From Candidula unifasciata (taxonomy: Eukaryota > Mollusca > Gastropoda > Stylommatophora > Geomitridae): a stretch of 64,000 bases of DNA. A program made the position numbers and the translations under genes. Shown in pieces: positions 1-12,720 of the stretch. The stretch covers positions 554,932 to 618,931 of the forward strand of contig CAJHNH020002558.1 in the NCBI GenBank assembly GCA_905116865.2, read 5' to 3'. Position 1 is the stretch's first letter, and every line of letters begins with the position of its first letter. Under the pieces are notes generated by a model that was given only the letters and a program-made list of their open reading frames with translations, ran no database searches and had not been told where the DNA came from.

Positions 1-23
1 ACAACCAGTGGTATTCCTGACAG

Positions 24-600
24 ATGCAAAAGTCACTCCAGTCTGGAAAATTACCAAGCATACGGACACTATTATCCGAACTAGGCAACCGCTGTAAATT
101 AGTAATGCAGTGGATACCTTCCCACTGTGGAGTTCCCGGAAACGAAAAAGCTGATAAACTAGCTAAGGAAGGTGCAACTGAAGAACAACCTGACATACCA
201 GTCTCTTATCAACAGAAGAAGAGAATGATCAAATCAATCAGAATGCCACCGAAACTGGCACAAGATGATTACCATATTATGGACAGGCCAGAGCAAGTCA
301 TTATCCTTCGCCTTAGAACAGGGTACAATCGACTTCGCTCCCACATGTACAACAAATTTAAGATTGGCTAATCGGCCATGTGTACTTGTGGACTGGCACC
401 TGAAACAACAGATCACATCCTCCAAGACTGTCCCAGATTCAACGCTTTCAGGCAAAACCTTTGGCCAAAACAGACACCTGTGGAAGTCAAACTTTACGGG
501 CCGCTTAGTGAATTACAAAAGACAGTGAAATTCATACTAGAGACAGCTTTGCAGATATAGACAATTTATTTCTTGCGAACGAAAGAAGAAGAAGAGAAGA
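24..600 (+). mobile_element. 3' end of a LINE: RNase H domain and C-terminal Cys/His tail (broken)
   Basis: The frame from 24 encodes the C-terminal half of a retrotransposon RNase H, with the motif WIPSHCGVPGNEKADKLA, where the HCG...GNEKAD core is typical of I/Jockey-type LINEs. A TAA at 369-371 interrupts it. The same frame then continues with a C-x-C...H...C tail (MCTCG, then TTDHILQDC) that ends with a stop near 560. A GAA-rich tail (570-600) marks the element's 3' end. The 5' part lies outside the window. It is a dead copy, not a host gene. Confidence 0.85.
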
Positions 601-602
601 AG

Positions 603-770
603 AAGTCTAGAAAATATAGGTCTAGTCCTATATACCCAATAGCTCTAGAGACATGGCAAAGGGTCTTTTACTTTTTTGAATATAGGTATAGCCCTATATT
701 CCCAATACGCCTGGAGGCATGCAAAAGGGTTCTTGCCCCCCCCCCCCTTTTTTTTTTTTAACTTACCAGT
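603..770 (+). mobile_element. SINE 3' tail fragments (family A)
   Basis: Two degraded copies of the tail motif AAATATAGGTCTAG-CCTATA followed by a pyrimidine-rich end lie back to back. The same tail ends the complete tRNA-derived SINE at 61499-61770 and the copies at 21825-22085 and 59440-59640. A C/T homopolymer run follows at 740-760. Confidence 0.6.
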
Positions 771-809
771 GGTGTCTGTTCTCCGACTGGCCATTCGGCA
801 CGTTTCCCA

Positions 810-1240
810 TTCTTGCTCATCATCATCAAGATTCTTGCCAGCTCAGGTTGGCTTTCAAGCATCTCCGAAGATCTCGGTCTTTGGTATTCAGGATCAATCC
901 CACTGATGATATTTCTTCATGCCACTGTCTTAAGACATCCACCATCATTGCTCTTAGTCTGCCTCTGCCTCTTCTGCTAGCTATTATTCCAGTCGTCGCC
1001 ATATTTTCCAGTGCTCCTTATCTCGTCACATGACTAAATAATCTTGTCTGTCTCCTTCTCATTGTTGTAAATAATGTTCTACATTCATTAGCTATTTGCA
1101 GGCAATCATCATAAGTAATTCTGAAAGTCAGGGTTATCCCCGACATTCTTCTTAAGAACCAATCTCAGTTCCCTCCAACATTTTTAAAATGTGTTTGCTC
1201 ACTCTCCAAGATTAACTAGAATACAACAGAACAGTCTCGA
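810..1240 (-). mobile_element. LINE 3' fragment
   Basis: The segment is alignable by eye with 17835-18170: both share a stretch reading roughly 'ttgccagct...ccactgtcttaag.catccaccatcatt.ctcttag.ctgcctctgcctcttct'. The latter is the 3' end of a minus-strand LINE with recognisable reverse transcriptase. It is heavily mutated and has no intact frame. Confidence 0.55.
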
Positions 1241-1604
1241 TATAGCTGACGATCTTAACTCAGTTTTATCGTTTGGCGTCGGGTTTATATTAAAAAGCAT
1301 CCTGAAAAATCGGCCCGTGACTTATTTTGGGGGGAAGTCCAATTTTCGGGGACACATGTTAGTGGTTCGATCAAAAGAATAATCCCTCTATTGCACCTCG
1401 TCGGTTGATGCCCTGCAAGTGACCTTTGACTTTTCTTCACGCTACTGATGAATGATCGTACAACTCCGGCAGCTCTCTGTACTTCAAAGTCTATTGTACT
1501 CTCTATCTACGAATGTCTCCTAGTCGTTTGAAAGAGGCGAGGAAAAAAGAGTCAATTAAAAGAGAGAAGAAAGAAGTGGAGAAGAAAAAGAAGAAACGGT
1601 GTAA
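1241..1604. other. No recognisable feature
   Basis: No coding signal, RNA gene or clear repeat was seen here. The right end becomes purine-rich where it runs into the GAAT array. Confidence 0.4.
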
Positions 1605-1740
1605 ATAAGAATGAATGAACGAATGCATCGTTGAAGGAATAAATTATTGAATGAATGATGAATGAATAATTGAATGAATGCATGAATGAATGAATGATGC
1701 TTGAATGAGCCAACGAACGAATGAATGAACCTACAAATGA
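1605..1740. repeat. Degenerate (GAAT)n microsatellite
   Basis: Imperfect GAAT/GAATGA units. The apparent Ser/His/Phe-rich minus-strand frame over it is a by-product of the repeat. Confidence 0.8.
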
Positions 1741-2400
1741 GTCAAGAACTGATATTACTAGAGACACTATCACTGGTGTTTCATGCTGCTCCTCAGTAAC
1801 CAACGAACAGTTCTTACACTGGTAATGATGGTTGCATCCTTATTAAAATATTGCATGCTCCCCCCCCCCCCCCAATATTACCCTTTGGATATAAACTCGC
1901 CCATACCCTCCGTTAACTCCTAGCAGCATCATTCTCTCCAGACATGAATGCTCTATCTGATCTACCCAGTGGCGAAAAGTGATCAGTTCTCATGTGTAAG
2001 CTAAAGCAGGTAACTATTATACTCTTCAGAGTATAACATGACATTTCTCTCCTCGTCGCTTCACTGTTGAGAATATGCGTGGGCAGCTAGTATAGTAGTT
2101 CTTGTAACTGGTTCCTAGCAGCTGGAACAGGTATTTTCGCTATGTTTGTGGCGCATACCGAGCCGCGTATTTGTAATAAAGAGTGAGCAGTTATAGTAAG
2201 TTGAAAGAATTTGTTATTGGGCAACTGAAAGTGCACGCGGCGATTGCAGCCGTTATTTGCACTCCCAGCCATTGGTTCTTCAGTAGTGTTTACTTGACCG
2301 CAGATAGCCGTCGTCAAGGTCCACTTCACAGGCCTCACCACGACAAGTATGACATAGAGGGGGAAATGTTGAAAAAGAAAGTACAACAAGAGGAAGAACA
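1741..2400. other. Unannotated spacer with a poly-C run
   Basis: Contains a run of about 14 C (1861-1874) and no convincing coding region. Confidence 0.4.
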
Positions 2401-2602
2401 GAGAGATATACAGAGAACGATAGAGATAGAGATAGAAGCGGAGAGATAGAGAGAGGGAGAGAGATAGACAGAGATAGAGAGATATATAGAGAGAGAGAAG
2501 GAAAGAGATAGAGATAGAGAGCTAAGGAGGAAGAAGAGCGAGAGATTGAGGTAAAGAGAGTAATAAATAGGCGGCTGAGAGAGAGAGAGAGAGGTGGGGG
2601 GG

Positions 2603-2664
<62 letters not shown>
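2401..2664. repeat. (GA)n / (GATA)n purine microsatellite
   Basis: Begins as mixed GAGA and GATA units and becomes a pure (GA)n run near 2605-2664. The 166-residue Leu/Ser frame on the minus strand is an artefact of this array. Confidence 0.9.
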
Positions 2665-2668
<4 letters not shown>

Positions 2669-2999
2669 CACCCTTAGTATGTAATAAATATTTAAAGACA
2701 ACTGACACTATAAAATGCAGTATCAAAGTAAATCTGACAAACCTCAGAGAACTTGATATTTTTAAAGTATTGAATAACATCAGATAAAAAATTAATTAAC
2801 TTTAAAATAGCTCGACTAAAGCAGCAATGAATCAAATAGATAATACTTTTTGCAATCTTTCTCTGTCCATTGAGCCGAAAAGGAGATTTCTGAAAATCTA
2901 TTAAATCATATAAAGATATCCGGAAGAGAATCATTGTTCAGTTGCTAGAGTACGGAAACATTATTTGAAAGCCTCGGAGTTGTGGTTTTATAAACGAAT

Positions 3000-4240
<1,241 letters not shown>

Positions 4241-4528
4241 ACCTAATTAACATATGAAAATGGCCGCCAGCTCACTATTTTCAAGCCAAACATTATACCT
4301 GTAAGTTTATCCGTCAGCGAGCCTGGCGACATACATATCAAATTGTGCGTCCCGACAGGGTGAACACAAAGATCATAAAAATATACCAAGGTCAGTCGAC
4401 GTGACCTAATTAACATATGAAAATGGCCATTAACTGACTTTCTTTCAGCAAAAACCGTATACATTTATAGTTGTCTGCCAATGAGTTTTGTACAGGAACC
4501 AAAAGGGGCATAAAAATATACAAAGACC
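4241..4528. repeat. Direct duplication, period about 163 bp
   Basis: The block beginning ACCTAATTAACATATGAAAA occurs at 4241 and again at 4404, each followed by ATGGCC and a similar downstream stretch ending in CATAAAAATATAC. The second copy is truncated. Confidence 0.6.
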
Positions 4529-4680
4529 ATAAAAACACATGCAGAAGGAAGCTAGAAAGTGAAGTTAAAAAGATAGGGAAGACACTAAGAGCAAATGTAA
4601 TAGCAATGACTATATTGACAGCGTGAGTTGATTGAGGACTAATGCCCCATTAGGGCATAGAAGGCAGAAGAAAAAAAGAC
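4529..4680 (+). mobile_element. Possible retroelement 3' end
   Basis: A purine-rich block ends in 'ccccattagggcatagaaggcagaagaaaaaaa', like the AAG-rich tails of other LINE 3' ends here. No coding frame remains. Confidence 0.3.
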
Positions 4681-4910
4681 ACAGTTTGGCAACATGTTTT
4701 TTGACAAAATTGACATAGAAAGCGTGTGAATGTGAATGTCTTTACAACACGAAGCACCTAAAAGTATCAACTAGTAATGATGACACAGTGAGAAATGAAT
4801 GATAACGTGCATACATGAGGGATAACAATAAATAGCACTAATTTTCTTATATTTGAAAAAAAAAAAAGGGGGATTGAGATAGATACATATGAAATGTAGA
4901 CAGATAGACA

Positions 4911-5446
4911 GAGACAGCATAGATGATTGATATACAGTGGGATATTGATGTGATTATACATTCACCACAGCTTCACACATGCTGCTGCTATATCTATAAA
5001 GCCATTATGGAAACATCCATCTGGCAGGTGGAATAGTACAACAAGGATCATTGTTATACAGTGTTGTTTTCATATACATATCACTGCTTCTCTCTTGTTG
5101 TGTAGGAGTGAACACGACAAAAGCCTAGGCATACACTAATAACAGAGACAGCATGGACGATTGATATACCGTGGGATTTTGATGTGATTATACATTCGCC
5201 ACAGCTTCACACATGCTGCTGCTATATCTATAAAGCCATTATGGAAACATCCATCTGGCAGGTGGAATAGTACAACAAGGATCATTGTTATACAGTGTTG
5301 TTTTCATATACATACCACTGCTTCTCTCTTGTTGTGTAGGAGTACATAAGACAACAGCCTAGGCATACACTAATAACAGAGACAGCATGGATGAATGATA
5401 TACGGTGGGATTTCATGTGATTATACATTCGCCACAGCTTCTCCGG
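4911..5446. repeat. Tandem repeat, 234-bp unit, about 2.3 copies
   Basis: The start block GAGACAGCAT recurs at 4911, 5145 and 5379, spaced exactly 234 bp each time. Two near-identical full units are followed by a partial third that ends after CGCCACAGCTTC. The unit contains no gene. Confidence 0.9.
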
Positions 5447-5530
5447 AAAACAACTGCTATTGTGTAATAAAAAAAATAAAAAAATAATTTTAGTATCCAT
5501 GTTTGCCCAGCATCCAAGAGCAAAACATTT

Positions 5531-6093
5531 TCACTGGTGTGCATCATGACCAGTCGACACACAGAGGACTGTATTTAGTGAATAAAAAATCACACAGAGA
5601 CAGCTTAAAATTATATGGGACATGATCAAATTGAATGCATGAGACAGCAGAGCCACGGAATACCACAGGAGAGGACATACAGTGGGGATAGCAACAAGTC
5701 GAAAGACAGAGACAGGTAAAAAATGAAAAGAGGCAGTGACCCAGAGAATAACAGTCGGGAAAAAGGTCCACACTAAAAATGAATATAAAATAAAGTTACC
5801 AATACAATATACAATAAGCTAACTCACTGATACATTGATAAACACTCAAAACCATGTGATGTGTTGCAGCACAAAACAAATGACACCATATATCAAAATT
5901 AGGTGTACCTTCTGTATTTGTTAAACCTGCCAGTAAAGCAACTAAGCTCACTTTTGAAATGCCTTGTCCATATAATACCAGCACATGAGACAGTGTGAGC
6001 TCAACAGCTCTTTTATTATAAATCAAAACCAATAATAATAATCTTCTTATTCATGTAAGACATACTAATTGACGATGACAAGTACATACAATT
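5531..6093 (-). other. Possible downstream part of the degenerate coding cluster
   Basis: Minus-strand frames at 5531-5773 and 5796-6032 are open but have no recognisable motif. They follow the broken coding cluster on the same strand and could be its 3' coding or UTR region. Neither has a start or splice context that I can defend. Confidence 0.25.
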
Positions 6094-7520
6094 TTACAAA
6101 AATGATAAATCCCCCTGTGCGAAGTCGACTAAAAACTGTTTAACATTCATACTACAAAAGTCACTTGATGGCTCATCATGTTCTCTCCAGTACCACAAAT
6201 CAATAACTTTCTTACATTTATTTTTTGTTTGTGTGGTTCTCACATTCCTAACCATCTCAAAGTAAACACAGTCCTGGCCCTCTTGATGCCAAACATGTCG
6301 CAGTATTACATTTGATAAACATGCATTATCAGTTAAAAACATCTATAAATGAATTTTAACGTACTATCTAAATCATTAAAGATTTTCAACTGTAGCAGTG
6401 CAGGAACTAGCCCTATCTGAGCTACTGCAGCCTTCAGCTCCTTCTCATAATAATCTCTGCAAGCTTTATAATTTTTATGTAAAGCCACCCTCTCATTGGC
6501 TTGCTCTCTCTCTCACATGTTTTCTGTCTAACCCTCATTGCCTGTTTCATAGCAAAATCAACAAATTGCTGCAGTTTTTTAATCAAACGACTTTCAGTAA
6601 TCTGTGCCTCCGCACTTATCTTATCATGCTCCTTCTGCAGTAACTTCATTTTACTTTTTGTGTCTTGAAGGGCACATTGCAGGTTGACATTGACTGCATT
6701 TATGTCTTTGATTTCAGCCACTTTGAATTCCAAAGTTACTTTTAAGTCTTTCACTATCTTTTTATAATAGTTAATTAATCCAAATGAAGCATTTTCTTTG
6801 TCAACTTTTCCTGCAAGGTTTCATATTTTACTCTCCACAGATTGCTTGACTGTATCTTCCTCTTGATCTTTTCATTCAGTCTTTTCATGGAAAACTGTGA
6901 TCGTTGCTTTTCTCTTACCTGTATTTTTAGTTTTCGTATTTCCTGTTGTAAACCTTTCTTTTCACATTGTACATTCATAACTGTCCTTTGCTTTATGACA
7001 CAGTTTTCACAATCTCTTTTAAGCTTCTTTGCTGATGGCAATCTGCATGATGATGAAAAATGAGGTATATTTTCTAATGAAGACAACGGTTTGAATGCTG
7101 ATCTCTGTTGGGTATCTGGTTCTAATAATGGCTGCATTCCTGGCATACATGATTTAGAGTGCTGGATTCTGGTAAAGTATGTCCAGGTTGTGGATCAGGC
7201 ATGACAGGGAGGCTCATGAATGTGATAGGAAATGGTTCAAGGAAGAGTCTAATAAGTGACTGCAATTCTTTTGTGAAAAATTTTTTGAATGCAAAATCAA
7301 TCTTTTATATTTATGCAAAATAGTTGTAAGACTTCCCTCATTCAAACACTTGCTGGGTTCTGCTGCCTGCGCCATACTTTGGACTTCACTTAAAACATTA
7401 GAAATAGAATAACCATCCACTAGCAGCCGTCGAGCAATGTAACCTTTCTGCATAGGGTATCCAGCTTCAAAAACTGAGAGATGATCTCTGAAATGCTTAG
7501 CTGTCCTTCTTGCCATGACT
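6094..7520 (-). pseudogene. Broken coiled-coil coding cluster, unknown function
   Basis: Read from about 7520 leftward, the minus strand gives a protein-like stretch starting MARRTAKHFRDHL and rich in normal residues. It breaks by apparent frameshifts near 7250 and 7150. It then resumes as a Lys/Glu/Gln-rich segment (7146-6775 and 6754-6434) with heptad-like hydrophobic spacing, suggesting a coiled coil. A last frame (6342-6094) contains a Trp/Tyr-rich segment. The pieces lie in order on one strand, so they probably derive from one protein of several hundred residues. The 3' tail of the LINE at 7525-8240 abuts the apparent start. I do not recognise the family; it could be a retropseudogene or an accessory ORF carried by a mobile element. 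Confidence 0.45.
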
Positions 7521-7524
7521 GTCT

Positions 7525-8240
7525 CTTCTTTTTCTTCTTCACTTCCTCTTTTACCGCTGTGGGTGTCGAGGGAGATATAAGGTTCTGTTTCTAGCTCTTC
7601 TGGCTGCCTCGACCATAGGCACATCGTGCTGTTGTAGAGTTTCTCTGATGTTATCCTTGCATATTGTTCTTGGTCTACCTCGTGCTCTACGTCCTTCTTC
7701 TCTTTCCATGTATGCTTTGTATGGTATGGTGACACAAGACATTCTCTCTAAGTGGGCAAACCATTTCACTTGCTGTCTTTTTATGTAACCCAGAATTGGT
7801 TCTGTGCCGACTTGTTCTCTTATGATCTCATTCCTGATCTTATCTCTTATGGTCACTCCTACAGCCCTTCTCAGACATCTCATTTCCGTGGTTACTAATT
7901 TTCTTTTATGGTTTGTTGTGAGTGACCATGTCTGGCACTGGTAGCACAGAGTTGGAATAAATATGCTTTGAATAAGATATCTCTTTGTGCTGATTGTGAT
8001 TGTCTTATGCTGTAAGAGGGGGGCTAGCTGTCCCAATACTTGGTTTGCTTTACTGCATCTAATGTCAATTTCTTTATCCAATTTCCCATCTTCGGTAAAT
8101 GTAGTTCCCTGATATTTAAACGCAGATGCCTGTTTAATGCCTTTGTATTCTATTGCTATGTTTAGATCTGTCTTCTTTTTTCCTATTGACATTACTTCTG
8201 TCTTTTCAGTGTTGATTCTCATATTATTTGTTTTACATTC
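7525..8240 (-). mobile_element. LINE reverse transcriptase C-terminal region and 3' tail
   Basis: A 223-residue minus-strand frame (8222-7551) begins with the end of the RT thumb region (NTEKTEVMSIG, then the FKYQGTTFTEDG stretch typical of the post-RT part of these LINEs). It then has the LCYQCQTWSL and MRCLRRAVGV blocks and the basic GRRARGRPRT motif near the C-terminus. The stop is followed by a GAA/AAG-rich tail to about 7525. It is 5'-truncated: the upstream catalytic palm is missing and the 180-bp tandem array begins instead. A related copy lies at 58620-59060 on the plus strand. Confidence 0.85.
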
Positions 8241-8245
8241 TTCAT

Positions 8246-8825
8246 CTGGCTAATTAAAAAGATATTTACGAAATTACTTACCGTTATTGGATTTAAAGCA
8301 AAAAAAAAAACAGTGATGCCACTAAACAATTTTTTTAAACATCTGCGCATTTGCCAATGTTTGTGAAATTTCACACACTTGTATAAAAATTAACGCAGAA
8401 TTCAAAAATACAACACACATTGCGGTAATCTGGCTAATTAAAAAGATATTTACGAAATTACTTACCGTTATTGGATTTAAAGCAAAAAACAGTGATGCCA
8501 CTAAACAATTTTTTTTTCAAACATCTGCGCATTTGCCAATGTTTGTGAAATTCCACACACTTAAATAAAAATTAACGCAGAATTCAAAAATACACACACA
8601 TTGCTGTAAGGGCTAACTAAGAAGATATTTACGAAATTACTTACCGTTATTGGATTTAAAGCGAAAACAGTGATGCCACTAAACAATTTTTTTAAACATC
8701 TGCGCATTTGCCAATGTTTGTGAAATTTCACACACTTATATAAAAATTAACGCAGAATTCAAAAATACAACACACAATGCGGTAATCTGGCGAATTAAAA
8801 AGATATGTACGAAATTACTTACGGT
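8246..8825. repeat. Tandem repeat, about 180-bp unit, 3.2 copies
   Basis: Units start CTGGCTAATTAAAAAGATAT at 8246, 8430, about 8608 and 8787 (spacing 184, 178 and 179). Each contains TTACCGTTATTGGATTTAAA and an AACAATTTTTTT...CATCTGCGCATTTGCC segment. Copy identity is high. The array sits between two LINE fragments in opposite orientation. Confidence 0.9.
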
Positions 8826-8984
8826 TAATTCACTGCGTGCTGCCAAAAAAAAAAAAATCGATTTAATTTATACGCGTCAAAACCATCTCAGGTCAAAGCC
8901 TGGCATCTCTCCAATAACTTCTAATAACTTTTCCGATTTTATCTTTCACGTAAAGAGCACATAAACATAATTTCTCAATAAGGG

Positions 8985-10545
8985 ACAATTGGTTTTGCAC
9001 CTGTTTTGGGACAACAGAGGTGACAAACCGCCAATCCATAATATTCAAGAGGGACCAAACATATTAAAGTCTGAAGTAGAGAAAGCCATTAAACAGATGA
9101 AGCAGGGAAAAGCTGCAGGTCCAGACAACATAACTGCAGAAATGTTAAAATCATTATCTACTTTTGGAATTAATACTATGGGTACATTCCCGGGGACATG
9201 AAAACATCTGTTTTTATCACACTACCCAAGAAATCAAAAGCTGTTGATTGTGAAGATTACAGAACTATTAGCCTAATGAGTCACGTAACTAAGTTTCTCT
9301 TGAAGATAATACAAACAAGAATTCAAGATAAAATAGAGAAAGAAGTTTCTGAAGAGCAATTTGGATTCCGTAAAAACAGTGGTACTCGAGAGAGAGGCCA
9401 TAATTTGTCTGAAGATGCTTACTGAAAAATATATAGAAGTTCAGAAAAATATTTATGCATGTTTCATAGATTACAAAAAAGCTTTCGACAGAGTGCAACA
9501 TGAACAACTAATTGCAGCTCTTCAAAACATAGGACTAGATGGAACGGATATCAGACTTATTAGAAACTTATACTGGGAGCAAGAAGCAGCAGTAAGATAT
9601 GACAACATCTGCTCACCCCAGATAGAGATCAAGAGAGGAGTAAGACAAGGATGTGTGCTGTCGCCTAGCCTTGTCAACTTATGTACAGAAATCATTTTTA
9701 AAGAAATTGTAGAATTACCAGGACTGTACATCAATGGTAGAATGATAAACAATCTGGGATATGCTGACGACACAGTGTTACTAGCAGAGAGTGAGCAGGA
9801 GTTGCAAGACCTAGTGGAGCAAGTAAACAGAAGGAGTGCAGAATTTGGATTGGATATAAATTTTAAAAAGACAAAAACCATGATATTTAGCAAAGAAAAA
9901 AAATCAGCTAACAATGAATATCACAGTAAACGGGGTGACATTGGAACAAGTTAAAAATTTCTTATATCTTGGACAAGTAATAACATGTGACGGCAGAAGT
10001 TAAACAGAAGTCAAGAAAAGAATAGGGATGGCCAAAAACATTTTCACCAACATGCAAAAGTTACTGACATCAAGAGAAATAAGCAATACATTAAAATGAG
10101 AATTGTCAAATGTTATGTATTATCAACCTTACTGTATGGCACAGAGACATGGACAATGAAGAAACAACTGGAAAATCGTATCAATTCTTTGGAGATGTGG
10201 ATATACAGAAGATTAGGCCGTATTTCATGGAAACAAAAGCTATCAAATACAGAGGTACTGAGGAAATTGGGAATGAAAAGAGAGTTGCTAGGGGAAATAA
10301 AAAAGAGACAAGTGAAATATTTTGGCCACATTAGAAGACATAACAGTATTGTAAAGATCATCCTAGAGGGAAAGGTTCAAGGTAGTCGAGCAAAAGGCAG
10401 ACAGCGTTACAAGTGGGAGATAACATCAAGAGATGGACGAACAGCAGTATGAGAGAGTGTACATCAAGAGTAAGAGACAGGGCTTGTTGGAGATCCATTG
10501 CAGCCATCCTTCATTGTGGAGACGGCACCTGATTGATTGACTAAG
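8985..10545 (+). mobile_element. LINE reverse transcriptase, RTE-like, frameshifted
   Basis: The segments in order are as follows. An RT fingers stretch has AIKQMKQGKAAGPDNI (8989-9201). A frameshifted piece has the PKK...DYRTISLMSHVTK block and EEQFGFRK (9198-9425). The palm has CFIDYKKAFDRV, the RQGCVLSP motif and the catalytic YADD box in the GYADDTVLL context (9361-9954). After another break comes the post-RT region with YGTETWTMKK and RAKGRQRYKW (10096-10452). The 3' end is near 10545. No endonuclease is present, so the copy is 5'-truncated and dead. Assignment to an RTE-like clade rests on motif style only. Confidence 0.85.
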
Positions 10546-10659
10546 GGGCTGTCTTGTGAATTCCTGCGCATTTGAAAGCAGGACGGTTGTGTCTGCTTCC
10601 CTAGCGGGTGCAGCTGGTTGTCGAGCTGTAATATACATAGCCGTGATCTTATGCAATTA

Positions 10660-10822
10660 AAAAAAGTTCTTGCCTCTCCTTTACAGGACGTTGCAGAACC
10701 AATCCCGGCATACTATGACTTTTGTGGTTTTTCTATGCACATTTTACGTACAGTAGTTGCCCGTTGTTTTCCAAACGGTAAGCTATCAGTACCACTGCCG
10801 AAACCAACGCAAGACAAATAGT
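10660..10822 (-). mobile_element. SINE family C, 3' part
   Basis: The plus strand shows CCTTTACAGGACGTTGCAGAACCAAT, then the AAACGGTAAGCT-ACC-CTGCC block and GCAAGACA. The same order is seen at 20615-20830 and 61805-62030, where a tRNA-like head is also present, so this copy lies on the minus strand and is truncated. Confidence 0.65.
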
Positions 10823-11864
10823 CTGCCTATGCCTTTAAAGTATGTGATAATCTGTGGCCATGACAATTTGCAGAATTATATACGTAATGCACCCTTATTA
10901 TGATCACTCCACGTACTAACGTATGTCAGTAAGCTTACAGCTGTGTTTGTGTCGCTCTTTGGGTGAACTTCTGTGGTTCGCATGCACACAACTTTAAATC
11001 AACTAAGTTTCTAGATTACTTGAGCTGATGTAACTACTGGAGTTGACAATACTACAGAGTGGATCTCCCCGTCACACCCTCAAACAATTTCTTACCTCGT
11101 CAGAGTTTTGCCACCCCCAGCTACTTAAGGTGCTTGTCCATCTTCTGCTTCTGCTTTTCTAACCAACCAATGGAGAACAGGTCCATAACCAACTCACGCC
11201 AAGTCGGTCTTTCCTTCATTATCCCAGGCAGCTTTCCCCATATCCACTCTGTCTTTTAAACTTCAAAATGTAGTTCCCTTCTCCATGTTTTCTTTTTGTT
11301 ATTTTGTTGGGCTTTATTTTTTGCTATGCTATGCCTCCGTGGGTTCCAGCGCAAAGGCATTCTAGTTATATAGTTCTAAGGTTTTCTGAACTTGTGTCCT
11401 GTCCAACGCCAGCGTCTTCTCTCCACCTCTATTAGTCCACTGGAACCTAATTATTTCCAGAGTCTATGATAGTGGATATTTAAGTGACACCTGATGCAAC
11501 GAGATATGAAGGCACAAGATATCAGATAGCCCTAAACAGAACTTGCGTGATCTGACGTTTTTGCTATTGTGGAGCTATTGAGAAGCAGATCGGAGCACCA
11601 AGGAATCTGTCCCGTGTACTGTGATGATAGTTCTTTCTTATCGCTAAGCAAACTACCCTCCCCCCCCCCCCATCCCACTTTAGTCGATGTCCATTCTTCT
11701 GAACACGATGGCGCGAGATTAGGACAAGAACAAACATTTGAAATCATTATTTTTTTTAATTTTAAATTTTATTTGCACTTTATCTAGCAAAGCAGCATAG
11801 ATTTATTGACCTAAACATGACCTGTCCTCGCAAAATATGTCTCTACTTTCTTATCCAAAGCTGT
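10823..11864. other. No recognisable gene
   Basis: About 1 kb without a supported exon. It contains a poly-C run (11661-11670) and scattered pyrimidine-rich sequence. Confidence 0.4.
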
Positions 11865-12720
11865 TTACAAACAAAACCACATCCCATGGCGATGGCGAGT
11901 GTGACTATCAAGACCCGCCTGTGTCAAGAAAAGTCTTCCACAATGATAGCAAGGGATTTCAGGACCATTGTTTACAACATTTGTGTTTAATGCTTCTCTT
12001 TTCAGACACTCAGCTCTCATCCTTTCTGCAATCGTTTCTTCCTTTACTCTCATTCCCTTCCTGATATGCCCTTTCTACACAACACAGTCCATGGCATTTT
12101 GTACCCATGAGTCTGCCTCAATACCTGTATTATTCATGTCCCGCTTGAACATTTTTATAACGTAGTAGAGGTCTGCCTCGACATCTTCACCATAAATGAT
12201 GACCTTTGAGACTCTGCCATCCTCCATTCTCCAGGTGTGACCCAGCCACCTGAGCCTTCGTAGACTGAGCATGGACAAGACTGTTGTAGTACCTGCTCTT
12301 TCCAGTACCTCACTCAGTGTTTGTGATTTTGTCCTGCCACTTAATGTCAAGTATTCTTCTTAGGCATCGCATGTAAAAGCTATTTAGCCGTCTCTCCTGG
12401 TGCAAATAGGTTGACCAAGTTTCACTGCCATAATGCAGAGTGCTGAGAACACAAGCCTGATAGACATGGGTTTTTGTTTTAATTGTGAGCTTTCTGTTCT
12501 CCCAGACTCTCTTTGTCAATCTGCTCATTGTTGTTGCTGCATTACCTATCCTTATGTTGATTTCTTGATCCAGCGATAGTTTACTATTCACCGTGGAACC
12601 CAGATAGGTAAAATGGTCTACTGTTTCAAGCTCTTCACCGTCAATGTAGACTGTAGGTCTGTCATTGACACCTTGCACCATAACCTTTGTCTTCTTTTGT
12701 ATGAGCATATAAATATATAT
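11865..12720 (-). mobile_element. LINE RT C-terminus with terminal C2H2 finger
   Basis: On the minus strand the post-RT region begins with KTKVMVQG and FTYLGSTVNSKLSLDQEIN, continues with YGSETWSTY and MRCLRRILDIKWQDKITNTEV, and passes through a frameshift near 12310 into LRWLGHTWRMEDGRV. After more breaks the last frame (12053-11865) ends in a C2H2-type motif, CYHCGRLFLTQAGLDSHTRHRH. Several LINE lineages carry such a Cys/His motif at the C-terminus. The copy is 5'-truncated and mutated. Confidence 0.8.

Noticed and set aside
8246..8825. CRISPR-like or other spaced repeat
   Set aside because: Whole 180-bp units are repeated without unique spacers, in a eukaryotic LINE-rich context.
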